Assembly (NCBI GenBank): GCA_949592205.1 | Contig: CATIUR010000006.1 | Span: forward strand, 8,635,001 to 8,699,000 | DNA: 64,000 nt | Source: Helichrysum umbraculigerum | Lineage: Eukaryota; Streptophyta; Magnoliopsida; Asterales; Asteraceae | Direction of reading: 5' to 3' | Shown here: positions 12,205 to 23,691 of the stretch, piece after piece | Position numbering within the stretch: the stretch's first letter is position 1 | Layout of the letters: each line of letters begins with the position of its first letter | Program-made: the position numbers and the translations under genes | The notes under the pieces: model-generated | Databases searched by the model: none | What the model was told of the DNA's origin: nothing | The model's input: only the letters and a program-made list of their open reading frames with translations

Positions 12205-12445
12205 ATAACAATACCCAATTGGGTGAATTTATACACCCAACTGGTTGAAGACACAAAATCAAACATACCCGATCGGGTGAGATTGAATACGCGATTGGGT
12301 AAAGATACAAAGAAGACAATACATGATCGGGTGAGTTTATTTACCCGATTCGGTGAGTTTATTATATACGCAATTAGGTAAACTTTTACACCCGATTGGG
12401 TGAAGTCTCCCATTTGATAACAATACGCGATCGCGTACTTTTACC
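12205..12445. repeat. ACCCGATCGGGT palindrome cluster in LTR B
   Basis: About ten spaced units of the palindrome ACCCGATCGGGT and its variants (acccaattgggt, acgcgattgggt, acccgattgggt, acgcgatcgcgt) lie at 15-35 bp intervals in AT-rich DNA. Several variants keep the palindrome through paired changes (CCCG..CGGG to CCCA..TGGG). Confidence 0.8.
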
Positions 12446-12582
12446 CGATCACGTACTTTAGTTCAAATTTGTTACAGAGGTAAATTATTTCAAATGTTAA
12501 CTTTTAGTAGCTAAATAAATAGAGTAAATGAATACGAGTACAACAAATTTTGTGAGTAATATTTTTGTATGCATAACAATTA

Positions 12583-12583
12583 A

Positions 12584-12620
<37 letters not shown>

Positions 12621-12715
12621 CACACACACAACGACAAATCATACATGTATTTATGTATACACTCGGATAAATATATCCACAACGAAACAACGAAACAATA
12701 TGCGATATAACTTGT

Positions 12716-12780
<65 letters not shown>
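12583..12780. repeat. CT, TA, CA and AT microsatellites
   Basis: A compound (CT)n(TA)n(CA)n run lies at 12583-12630 and a pure AT run of about 60 bp at 12719-12780. Tyr/Ile reading frames through them are artefacts. Confidence 0.9.
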
Positions 12781-12782
<2 letters not shown>

Positions 12783-13828
12783 TTTTTCAAAGTATACAAC
12801 GAAACGAGTATAAAGATAATATCTTTTTGGAATTATTATTACAAAATCATCACCAACAGAACGTACGAATTTTTAAACAATAATGATCTTTCAACGAGTG
12901 AACGATTAACATGTTTTGGCGTTTAGTCATCCACTTATACAAACTGTCTTATGCGTTTAGGACGTTAGGGACTTTACTTGGGCATACGCTTTGCTAGCAC
13001 TCACGTATTTAGCTCACGAGGTGAGTTCACATCCCCTATTTTTACTGTTTTTACTACTTTCAAACTTGGGGTGGAAAACATAGCAACTGTTTTACTACTA
13101 TATGCGATAACTTTATATATAAATGCTTTCATGCTTTTATACACACTGTAAATGAATGCGTTCATATTATTATGCAAACTGTTACACATGAAATGATTTT
13201 CATACTTTACTCGCAAACTACTTACTTACGTAACGACTTACCTATTGTACTTGAAACTACTTATTTATGAAATGATTTTCATACTATTTTTTTTTTGAAA
13301 CATGACCACGAATCTTGGTACGGACCTAGTTGTACAACTTTGTAGTGCATAGAGACCTCATGGCTACAAACTATAACCATTAGCTAGGTGACGCTAGACA
13401 CGGAATATACGGATAGTACTATCGGGATGACATCCCTCCAACTAAGAGCGGAGCGTATATTTACATAGTCCTAGAGGCAACAATGTAACGAAGTCGTGTA
13501 TTGGTTATAGAATTAGGTAGTACTTTAAATCGTAAGATCTAGCTAATCTTCGAGGGATTCCCGTCTATGTTTGCCAACAATTAATTATATTGAACTGTTT
13601 ACTTTACTATTTATTCACTAGAATGTTTTCCACACGAATACTATGTATACCCTGGAATGATTTTCCACACGTATACGAATGGATGTGTTTACATCACGAT
13701 AACGAAATTTACTTTAGAATACCTGCGCGTCTTCTACGATTTACTAATTTGAAATACATTTTCAACAACTTACAATGGACGAGGTCCAACGATTTGAACA
13801 ACCGACTTATAAGCAAGTTTACCTTGTT

Positions 13829-14005
13829 TTAAACAACTACTTAGTCACGGTTTGACTACTATTTTAACAACTATTTAGTCACGATTGACTACTATTTTGA
13901 CAACTATTTAGTCACAGGTTGACTACTATTTTAACAACTATTTAGTCACGGGTTGATTACTATTTAAACAATTATTTGGTCACTGTACGACTACTATATG
14001 AACAA
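13829..14005. repeat. ~36-bp tandem array in LTR B
   Basis: Five degenerate units of the type caactatttagtcacgggtt followed by gactactatttt. The array sits at the position that corresponds, by LTR alignment, to the hairpin array of LTR D. Confidence 0.75.
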
Positions 14006-14573
14006 CGAAACTTTTGGACAATTTTGTAACGAATTATGAATTCTATTACTTGATCGTGAATCGATTTCCTTTTGACCTATATGTCAACCACTATAAACAA
14101 TTTGGTTTAACAACTATATATAAAACCTGTGAATTCACTCAACATTCTTTGTTGACCTTTTAACTATGTTTTTCAGGGAATTAGCGCACAAGTGAGACTG
14201 CATGCATATGGAACTAGGCGACCCACGACGAATTAGGATGCCAAATTTTAGGACGATCAGGATTTCCTTCGTATGAATAATATACATTAGTCATATTTAT
14301 GAAATCTTCTTTTGAATTATGTTTTCACAACTAGCTGTATTTTACAATACTATTTATACGGCTTTGAAGAGTCGTAGCTTTTTGTAACAAACTATTTACT
14401 TAAATGGCATCTTAATTTATTTGTTCCGCAATAATCATATGCTCTGATGCATGAATGTCCAATGTTAACGTCAGCACCCCCGCTTACTCCAATGCTTCCG
14501 CTAAACACTTGATAACCGCGAATTACCGTTTTGGGGGTGTGACAGATATTTCCCCACTTTTAGATGTAATAAT

Positions 14574-15219
14574 ATCTATAACATATACTTAAACCAGAAT
14601 AGCTTGGGATAATCCTGACCCTTGATTAGTTTTTCCCATATTGATCCAATGGTGTAGATTATTTTGATGATACTTATATTTAACCCCCCTTTATATTTAT
14701 ATATATTTATCATTAAATAATAATAATATGTTATATATTAAATAAATTTAGAAGGAATAAATAAATTTAATAATTATTAGTACGTAATTTAATCAAAATG
14801 CTCGGCCTACATCAAAAAATTCGGCCTCCATTAACTATTGACACGTCTGAATTTACCTACCCATGTAACACAATCATTAAATAATAATATGTTATATTTA
14901 ATTTAGAAGGAATAAATGAATTTAATAATTATTAATACGTAATTTAATCAATATACACGGCTTACATAAAAAAAAATCGGCCTCCACTTACGATTCACAC
15001 ATTCTAATTATTATTATCTTCTAACATATTCTAATAATTTTGTATTTATTATAGTATATAATTTCCTATTTATTCACATTTTCCTCAAGTATATATATTC
15101 ATCTCCACCTAAATTTCTTACCATCTTTGCATTCCTTATTCACCCTGATTTCTCACCATCATCACATTCTTTTGACATACAAATCTTCAATGCATCCCTA
15201 CCATGAAAAAAATAAACCA
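14574..15219. other. Unassigned AT-rich DNA with a ~164-bp tandem duplication
   Basis: A block starting cattaaataataata at 14711 is repeated from 14875 with several differences and ends near 15000 (cggcctccattaac versus cggcctccacttac). From about 15060 to 15200 it becomes CT/CAT-rich, like a plant gene leader, and is cut by LTR D. No supported ORF. Confidence 0.5.
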
Positions 15220-16063
15220 TGTCGCACCCCCAAATTCGATAATTATAGTTTATCAGATGATTGCGGAAGCATTAGATCGAGTGGGGGCGCCGACGAAAAT
15301 GTTGGACAAACATGCATATAAGAGCTTATGATTATCGTAGAACATATACATATATTAAGATGCCAAAGTTAATTGTTTACAAAAGCTTACGATTCGTCGA
15401 ATCGTATAAGTATAAAAGTAGTTAAGTTATACCAAAGTGAATTTCATAAATATGACAAAAAACATATTAGTTATACAAAAGAAATCCAGTTGTCCCAACA
15501 GATGGCATCCTAAAAGCTTCATGGGTTGCCTAGTTCCAAAAGTATGCAGGCTTACTGGTGCAGCTAATTCCCTGAAAAACATAGTAAAAATCAACAACAA
15601 TGTTGAGTGAATTCACATGTTTTAAGTTTACAAGTATAGTTGGTAAATCCAATACGTTCACAAATGGTTATTGCCATAACAGTTGAGTAAAGTTTAGTGG
15701 AATGTTATGTTAAAGTCGTTTGTAGGGAAGTTTGTATCCTAGTTTAAAATGTCGTTTAGTTGGGATGTCTGTCCAAAATACAGTTTAAGTGGGATGTCCG
15801 CCCAAAATATAGTTTAAAGATAGGTAGCTGGTCGTTCTCCAGCGAGTTCCCAAATTGTACCGGTCGTTCTCCGGTAAGTTCACAATTAGTACCGGTCGTT
15901 CTCCGGTAAGTTCACAAGTTAGTGTCGGTCGTTCTCCGACGAGTTCACAATTAGTACCGGTTGTTCTCCGGTAAGTTCATAGTTAGTACCGGTCGTTCTC
16001 CGGTAAGTTCAAAGTTAGTACCGGTCGTTCTCCGGTAAGTTCACAGTTAGTACCGGTCGTTCT
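15220..16063 (-). mobile_element. LTR D, left segment
   Basis: It starts TGTCGCACCCCCAAATTCG after aacca (15215-15219, candidate TSD) and is homologous to the right end of B read in reverse. E was inserted at 16059-16063 (TSD gttct), and D resumes at 49836. It contains two ttgggatgtctgtccaaa-type repeats (15755-15815) and then the hairpin array. No ORF is supported. Confidence 0.75.
15827..16063. repeat. Tandem hairpin array of LTR D, first part
   Basis: Units of about 32 bp consist of a stem-loop with invariant loop TCGTTCT and a spacer ending aagttcacaagttag. Stems differ between units but still pair: CTGG/CCAG (15828), CCGG/CCGG (several), TCGG/CCGA (about 15923). Seven full units plus a half unit precede insertion E. 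The array continues at 49831-49912. Confidence 0.85.
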
Positions 16064-18327
16064 TGAAACACCCCGAAATTATGAACATTTTTTTTACTCA
16101 TTTCGTAAAGTCCCACATTTAAAATATGACATTTTAGACTCGTTGTGTCATTCCCTAGATCAAATAAGGATTTAAATAAGAAAATGTTGAATTTATAAGA
16201 GATTCCCTAGGAATGACTCCCATTCCCTAGGAATGAAGCCTGCTGTTACCATCATACTTCGGATTCCCCAGGAATGACTCTCATTCCCCGGGAATCAAGC
16301 CTGCACACTTAATTACCATTTATCGAACTTCAAACGTGCATATCTTGAAAATGACAAGTCCAATGACCATGAAAATTTGCAGGCGCGTGTATAATGACAA
16401 TACAAAAGTTCCCCAATTTCCACTTTTCGCAAATTTGCGTTTTATCATGATTTGGACCGTTGACCCCAAAATGACTACTTTTACTCATTTTCGTTGACAT
16501 ACTAAGTTCTAAACCATGTGCATTCAGGTTCTAGCATTTTTACCACTCATTCAATACTACATTTAGAACCTAAGGCCACTTTAACATTCGTCATACCATT
16601 ATCACAACTCATTTTGACCTCTAGACCTATTAGTGACCCATTTGGGCACTTTAACGACCCGTTTGGGTCTTAACCCATATAACCACCATTCCAACACTCA
16701 ATTCACTTTCCTTTGACTATTCTAAGTCAAACTAAGCTGATGTTTCTATCAAAACTCATTAAGACTATAAAATCTCAATTGTTCCATGAAAACTATTATA
16801 ATTATAATATTTACATCATAATTCTTTAAATTCAAGATTTACACATTCAAAACTATCAACAAGCATAACATGCTCATTGACTATACTATCCGTTGACTTT
16901 CAACATGTTATATATGACTTTGACCAAAAGGTTTACATTTACAATACCAAGTGTCAAAACCTTGTTTTCTTCATAAAAGGGGCATAACAACATATCATGA
17001 GCATGATTAAGAGAAGTAACTTGTTACCGACAAAGCAACAAGTTCCACCATTAGCATCCCTCGGGTCTCTTGCCCGAATCTCGTTGGGTCCCACTTGGCT
17101 CACCTAAAAACACATAAACATAATCGAGTAAGCATATAGCTTAGTAAGCAATGGGCTATCAATGATAATCAATATCAAATCACAACATACGTATATTAAG
17201 GATCCATAATCTCATATGCTAATTCCCGCAAAAATTAACATCTTCGGGCCTACACCCCGGTATATAATCATAACTCATCAAGTAAATGACATATCCATTA
17301 CTGGTCCTTCCAAGTAAATGGAACAAGCATTACTTGAAGAAAGATAGCATCATCCATTAACTTACCTCGCGATAGCCCACACAAATAACCACTTGTAACA
17401 CCACTTTGAGCAAGTTTACCACCTAATTCACATAATCATATAGCCACATATCAATTTCACATACAACTTTATTCATTATATCAAATAAGTGTTAATTTCC
17501 TAACACTTATAATTTCATCATTGGTTTCATACACTTTACACATGATCATATAAATGGGTAATTACCATCTCTTATCAAATTCATCATTTAACATCAAGGA
17601 TATCATTCCTTAGTGTTTACATACATACTTTATCCTTCAAAAACCCATTTACACATGATCATCAATTTCCTTTACACAAAGACTATCATTCAATATGCTA
17701 TTTAGATGGAATCATTCATCAACTCATTGTTCTTTCATAAATTACTAATTACCATCATCATATACATAATCAAAATCATTTTAATTACTCATAAGCATAA
17801 GGTTATGAGTTCTTTACTACAATTAACCTTATTTAAACATATAGTTTAGCTCAAAGAAGTGTATGAAACATAAATTTAAATCATTAATTCACTAACTCAT
17901 TAGTTTCTATAATCTAGGGTTTACAAACTTAAACCCTAACATCAAATTAATCCATAGAAAAGGTTAAGAATACCTCAGAGAAGTTAGATTAAGGGATTAC
18001 AAGTTTCAATTCATAAACCCTAGCCTTAATTTCTTGAATTCCTCCTTTGTTTCTTCAAAATCTCTCACTCAAAAGTTCAATATGTGATTTAAAAGTTTAC
18101 AGTGTTTGAAATAAGCTGGAAGAATATAGAAGCAGTATTTTTATACTGCATAATTCAATTTAATCCCTCAACTTATGGTACTTGTCATAATTAGTCCCTC
18201 TACTAATAATTTCATTAAATAGTAAGTCCTAGGAACATAAAATACATTACATAGTTAGTCCTTCTAACTTAAATAGTTAATATAATATATTTTAAAGTTT
18301 TAAACTTACAGAATTTGGGGCGTTACA
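16064..18327 (-). repeat. 3' LTR of E
   Basis: 2264 bp, plus-strand ends TGAAACACCCCG and GGGCGTTACA. It contains four ATTCC..GGAAT palindromes (16202, 16222, 16263, 16283) and a TATA box inside a perfect inverted repeat (18132-18149). It retains gttttcttcat-type sequence at about 16965 that is missing from the other LTR. Confidence 0.93.
18132..18149 (-). promoter_or_regulatory. TATA box embedded in an inverted repeat (E LTR)
   Basis: GCAGTATttttATACTGC. On the minus (sense) strand it reads TATAAAAATA within 7-bp arms. The identical copy in the 5' LTR is at 49635-49652. It is the best core-promoter candidate of E. Confidence 0.55.
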
Positions 18328-18343
18328 ACTCTCCCCCACTTAT

Positions 18344-20894
18344 TCAGGATTGTGTCCTCACAATCCATTCCTGATGTATAGCTGGATAATAACGAAGAAT
18401 CTCCTCCTCGGGTTCCCATGTGAATTCTGAACCCTTGCGATGTTTCCATTGAACTTTGAACAATTTGATCTCTTTATTTCTCAGCTTCTTTATCTTTTCA
18501 TCAAGAATCATCACTGGTTGTTCAACGTAATTCAACTGATCATTTATTTCAATTTCATCCAATGGTACATATGCGGCTTCATCAACCAAACACTTTCTCA
18601 AATAGGATACATGAAACGTAGAATGTATTCCAGCTAGTTCATTAGGCAGCTCGAGGCGATAAGCTACCTTTCCAACTTTTTCAAGAATTTTAAAGGGACC
18701 AATGTATCGAGGACTCAATTTTCCCCGCTTTCTGAACCGAATGATACCCTTCCATGGAGATACTTTCAACATAACAAAATCTCCAACTTGGAATTTGATT
18801 GGACGCCTTCGGTTGTCAGCATAAGATTTTTGTCGATCTTGGGCTATTTTCAACCGTTCTCTGACCTGATCAATCTTTTCTGTCATCTTCTGGACAATAT
18901 CAGTACTGCCCAGTTCTCGTTGCCCAATCTCATCCCAACATATTGGAGTTCTACATTTTCTGCCATATAACATCTGATAAGGAGGCATGCCAATACTCGC
19001 GTGATAACTGTTATTATAAGAAAACTCAACTAACGGTAAGCGAGTATCCCAGCTACCACCGAAATCAATGGCACATGCCCTCAACATGTCTTCTAGCGTC
19101 TGGATGGTTCTTTCACTCTGCCCATCAGTCTGGGGAAGATATGCGGTACTTAAATGAATACGAGTACCTATATCTTCTTGGAACTTGTTCCAAAATCTAG
19201 AAGTGAATCTACTATCTCGATCAGAGACAATAGAGATAGGCATACCATGTCGTGCCACAACTTCTTTAACATATAAATCAGCAAGTGCCTCAGAAGTATA
19301 AGTTTCCTTAATCGGCAAGAATAGAGCACTTTTTGTCAACCGATCAATAATCACCCAAATAGTGTCATGATGACGTTGAGTTTTGGGTAATTTAGTGATA
19401 AGGTCCATGGTAAGGTGCTCCCATTTCCAAACAGGTATGTCCAATGGTTGGATTTTACCAAACGGATTTTGACGTTCTGCTTTAACCTGCAAACACGTTA
19501 GACATTGTTCGACATATTTCACAATTTCACGCTTCATCCCAGGCCACCAATAATCAACTTTCAAATCATGGTACATTTTTGTTTCACCAGGATGAATGGA
19601 ATATCTAGATTTATGAGCTTCATCAAGTAGTAATTTCTTTAACTCCGAAGAATTCGGAATCCAGATTCTTTCATAACGGGTTTTAATCCCACGTGAATCA
19701 CCAACAATATTTGGAATTTGACCCTTAATGCGTTCGGCTCTCCAAAAACCTTTTTGCCATGCATTTTGTTGAACTTCTTTAATTTGATCAAGTAATTCAG
19801 GAATAATAGTAATACGAAAAGATTTGACAATCAAAGCATGATGCATAGCTTTTCGGCTGAGAGCATCAGCTACAACATTAGCCTTTCTTGGATGATAAAG
19901 AATTTCACAGTCATAATTTTTTACCAAGTCAAGCCAACGTCTTTGTCTCATGTTTAAATCACGCCGATCAAAGAAATATTTGAGGCTTTTGTGATTAGTG
20001 TATATGGTACACTTTACACCATAAAGATAATGCCTCCAGATTTTTAAAGCAAAAACAACCGCTGCTAGTTCCAAATCATGAGTTGGATACCCTTTCTCGT
20101 GTTCCTTCAACTGTCGAGAAGCATAAGCAATCACTTTACCTCTCTGCATCAGAACACAGCCTAACCCAATACGTGAAGCATCACAATAAACTATCGTGTC
20201 CTCAGTACCATCAGGAAGTACTAGGACCGGTGCTTGACTAAGCTTAAATTTCGAAGTACGAAAAGCTTGCTCAGATGCAACATTCCATTCATATTTAATA
20301 TTTTTACGAGTAAGCTTTGTAAGAGGAGTAGCAATCTTGGAGAAATCCTGGATAAACCGTCGGTAATAACCAGCTAAACCAAGAAAATTCCTAACTTCTG
20401 TTGCATTGGTTGGAGGTTCCCATTTCATCACCGCCTCAACCTTTGCAGGATCAACCATAATACCTTGGTTATTAACAACATGACCCAGAAATTGTACCTC
20501 ACGAAGCCAAAATTCACACTTGGAGAACTTGGCATAGAGTTTCTCATTTCTCAAAATTTGTAATACCTGCCTTAAATGAACATTGTGATCGTCAGCAGAT
20601 TTGGAATATATGAGAATATCATCTATGAATATAATTACAAACTTATCGAGCATAGGTCGGCACACTCGATTCATGAGATCCATAAAAGCGGCAGGAGCAT
20701 TTGTCAGACCAAAAGGCATAACCACGAATTCATAATGGCCATACCTTGTCCTGAAAGCTGTTTTAGACACATCTTCTTCTCGAACTTTCAATTGGTGATA
20801 ACCAGAACGTAAATCAATCTTCGAGAAGAAACTAGCACCCTGGAGTTGGTCAAACAAGTCATCAATCCTAGGCAAGGGATACCTATTCTTGATG
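18344..20894 (-). pseudogene. E pol, C-terminal part: RT, RNase H, integrase, chromodomain
   Basis: About 850 open codons; the first few codons of the open frame belong to F's LTR and TSD. RT (residues ~9-180) has KIDLRSGYHQ and the catalytic FIDD (98-101). RNase H (~235-355) has DAS (D246), DLELAAV (E283) and VADALSR (D351), but the third metal-binding Asp is Asn in YTNHKS (308). Integrase has a zinc motif (H435, H442, C472, C475) and D505, D566, E602 (D-35-E), then GPF (740). The C-terminus (~798-855, ending near WEPEEEILRYYP) is a chromodomain, which in this lineage targets heterochromatin. The N-terminal RT is separated by 24 kb of F, so no full polyprotein can form. Confidence 0.93.
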
Positions 20895-21407
20895 GTTACT
20901 GATGTAGCGTAAAAAGTCACGTTTTTACCTACATTATTGACCCCATATTTAGGCCTTTTATAACAAAAACATTCTTAAAACATCATTATTCATCATATTT
21001 TGTTATAAAGGTGAAAACTTGACGGACTTTCCAAAACTATACGAAAAGGGCTGAAAATACACTGAAATGGGCACCAAATTGAGCCAAACCCTAAATCTAT
21101 TGTAAACTCCATACCAAGACCTCACATTTATCTTATTTTGTAGCTATGGAGATTACGAGAATGTGGATATAAGGATTGCTCAAAACGGATCAAAGACGAA
21201 AAAGTTATGCAAGATACAGCACAACCGAAAGCTACAAAACGTATTCTGGACACGCACGGGCCCCACACATCCAATTTCTACCAAATTGGCATTATTAGAA
21301 GCGCAACGGAATTATGAATCCGTAGGCGAAAGAATCAAGTCAAACGGACGCGAAACGAAGAAGATACGGCCTTCCGAAGATGCGAGAAAAGTCAGAAAAA
21401 TCACACG

Positions 21408-21510
21408 GCCTAGCACACGGCCACCCCAGGGCCGTACACGGCCTATACATGGCTGTACACAGCCTGTACAGAGCCATACACGGCCTGTATAGGGCCGTAC
21501 ATGGCTTGGT
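21408..21510. repeat. GGCCGTACACGGCC / CCTGTACAGG repeats upstream of the F TATA box
   Basis: Alternating palindromic units (ggccgtacacggcc, cctgtacag) of about 24-bp period lie 80-180 bp upstream of the TATA box. The homologous array in the 3' LTR (43017-43132) is more regular, with less degenerate units. Confidence 0.8.
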
Positions 21511-21590
21511 TTGGTCACACACGACCTCCGTCTTGCTTCGTTGGCTTGTACGTGTGCTTGTGTGCTTGTACTCTTGGATCCATGGCTTGC

Positions 21591-21600
21591 CTATAAATAG
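21591..21600 (+). promoter_or_regulatory. TATA box of F 5' LTR
   Basis: CTATAAATAG, followed about 40-120 bp downstream by CT-rich leader sequence. The same box is at 43214-43223 in the 3' LTR. Confidence 0.7.
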
Positions 21601-23504
21601 TGGCCTCATTCACCTCATTCCACACACCAATTCTTCATAAGAATTTTCACTTTCTCTCTCACACACACTCTCTCTCTCTCCCTCTCTGCTTTCTCTCTCT
21701 AGCACTACTCTTAGGAGTTAGAGGAGAAATAGAAAGAGTAGCTAGTTAGCGTAGCGGTAGTTGTAGCGTCTGTACGGAGTCACTCCGAGGCTTTGGTCAC
21801 GAAGATTTGTCTGTAATAAATATTCAGGTTATATTTATATCTCTTTTCTTTATTTCGTAAATATGATTTGCTTATAATATGTTTGCGTTGTATTGATTAC
21901 TAGAGATGCCATGCTAGGCTAGACAAATCTGTGTTTGCTATGATAATGGTTATGCTTAAGTAGTTATGATTTAATATGCAATTGGGATGACCCCATTATG
22001 AAACAACGGAGGTAACGTTATACGGCTTTCATTTGTATAGCGCCGGAATCATCACGAATGTGTGTAGTACGGAACGTGGAAGCTATGAAAGTCGTGGGCA
22101 CAATCCGTTGTGGAAATAATGATCCCAATTGTAAACATACTGTTACTCTGTCTGTGTGAATATTAAACTGTATCTGAATTTGTGAATTGAATCTCAATTG
22201 TTTACCTATCCAACTTATGCTGTGGTTAGAAACTTCCTGCTAAAACATGGCCAGTTAATAGTGGTACGTAATCTACCTATTCTATGTATGATGAAGCATT
22301 TGAACTCGACATGGCTGTATTCTCTAGATTGAAACTATATCATAAGAGATACGGAGCATAGGATTAGAGATAGGTTAGATTCAAGCTCATATATTAAGTA
22401 TCTTTGAGAGACCTTTCAGGATATTTATGATCCGATTATCTGGTTATGTGAAATGGTATGAAATAGGAATAGTTATCTGTGTGCCTTTCTATTGCATGTT
22501 CTTATTTGATTGTTGCCTTAGGAATGCTGCATGCTAGAACTGAACCTCCGATTACCATATGTAACTGCATGATTAGGGTTTTCAGATATTAGTTGATATT
22601 TATACAGTAGAGTGATGTGCATGTAATAGTTAAGGTGATTTATATGATTAATGATGAACAATTCAATTGACCGTTAGACAAGTTAATCCAACCTATTCCG
22701 TAGGGTAACTCCTGTTCACATTATTGTTTATTCAACAATTCGTGCCATGATACCGACACACATTTGTCAGAGATTGGGGAATAGGATTAGAGAATAACTG
22801 TTGATTGAATTGATCAGTACATTTGGGAGAACTTCCGGTGTACCTGACACTATGTAATTGCTATCCATGTGACATATTATTTATCTGATTGTAGAGACCT
22901 TTACGTTAGATATTTGATAGGATCGTAATTATACATCATTAATAATATAGGGTATCCAATGAGCAAACTGGTAATTTGAATCAATGCTAAGGAAAAACCA
23001 TAAAAAGGCATAGTACTTCGTATAGCGTTTAAATACGTGGGAAAAGCTAAGGAACTGCCGTAGATATAATACTTCGTGTTAATTTAAGTTTCGGTTACTC
23101 AACGGATTTATCATCATAACTAGTGGCTTTAATACCCATAACTACTTATTCAAAGCATATACCGGCATCATAGTAAACACTCTCGTATCCACTGTTCTCT
23201 GAGCCTCCGTACAAACATCCTTTCCTTTTCTGCATTTATTTTAATAGATTAGTTATAAAACCAAACCAAATCAAACCTTATTTTAAAACCTAGCTAGATT
23301 ACAAAAGATAATTAGAACGCCTAAGATCCCATGCCCGTTGTAGTGTAAGAACGACACCTGAGTCAACATACCGCTTACTACCCTAGTAACCTAATTAGGG
23401 CTAAAAGTAGTATTAGCTTAGGATTTCCCCAGCTCTATAAATTTAAAACACCCCCACTGTTGTGCCCGCTTCGCGAACGACTGTTTCGGGACGCATCACG
23501 TTTT

Positions 23505-23522
23505 TGGTGCCGCTGTCGGGGA
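23505..23522 (+). other. Primer-binding site of F
   Basis: TGGTGCCGCTGTCGGGGA begins 6 nt after the LTR end. It is the Athila-type PBS, usually assigned to tRNA-Asp, and differs at two positions from the PBS of G. The leader from here to 23691 has no ORF. Confidence 0.8.
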
Positions 23523-23691
23523 CTACAACGACCGGTTTTAGGTTTTTAGTTATCTTAGTTATTTAGCGATCCTTTCGGAAGATCAATATCATCCGTAAGT
23601 TCCTTTTCCTGTCTTTAGGTTAGATTTCCTTTTCCATTCTTAGATTAGTTAAACCCATCCTTTCCAAAACTCTACTTTCTACCAACAAGTT

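Larger units (their letters stand above)
10831..14544 (+). mobile_element. Long (solo?) LTR B (3.7 kb), 5-bp TSD gatat
   Basis: Flanked by gatat at 10826-10830 and 14545-14549. It starts TGTGACAATCCCC and ends GGGGGTGTGACA. A CT-rich leader-like stretch (about 11500-11620) suggests plus-strand transcription. Its right end is the reverse-complement homologue of the left end of D: both carry a ttgcggaagcatt-like or gcggaagcattgg segment. No internal gag-pol, no second LTR and no supported ORF. It contains palindromes at 12205-12445, an AT microsatellite, and a 36-bp tandem array at 13829-14005. Confidence 0.75.
4702..14573. mobile_element. Foldback-type element with ~300-bp inverted arms, split by A and B
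   Basis: Left arm: 4702-4919, continuing at 10104-10200. Right arm: 10546-10830, continuing at 14545-14573. The arms are near-perfect inverted copies (for example cattattgaatttatggtca on the left faces its complement on the right) of roughly 310-320 bp. They enclose a central segment of about 345 bp (10200-10545) without ORFs. The arms allow both empty sites to be reconstructed, which confirms the insertion points and TSDs of LTR A (ggtat) and LTR B (gatat). The superfamily is undetermined because the outer ends merge into AT-rich DNA. Confidence 0.7.
20900..23498 (+). repeat. 5' LTR of F
   Basis: 2599 bp, starts TGATGTAGCG and ends ACGCATCA. TATA box CTATAAATAG at 21591-21600, preceded by GC-rich palindromic repeats at 21408-21500 and followed by a CT-rich leader. 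It holds about 60 bp (near 21314-21373) that are deleted in the 3' LTR. The short ORFs inside are repeat artefacts. Confidence 0.93.

Noticed and set aside
12497..12799. Open frames rich in Tyr-Ile
   Set aside because: They are translations of TA/CT/CA microsatellites with no other support. The same applies to 4568-4771 and 50473-50724.
13590..13832. 80-residue plus-strand frame in LTR B
   Set aside because: Short, inside an LTR, and not preserved in the homologous part of LTR D.
15827..16063. CRISPR-like array (regular ~32-bp spacing, palindromic core)
   Set aside because: It lies in a plant LTR, spacers are near-identical instead of unique, and there are no cas genes. It is an LTR tandem repeat.
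21163..21640. Overlapping open frames on both strands of the F LTR
   Set aside because: They come from the GC-rich palindromic repeats, which lack stops. The homologous 3' LTR region does not keep the same frames. Same for 42853-43232, 29866-30258 and 37414-37741 in G.
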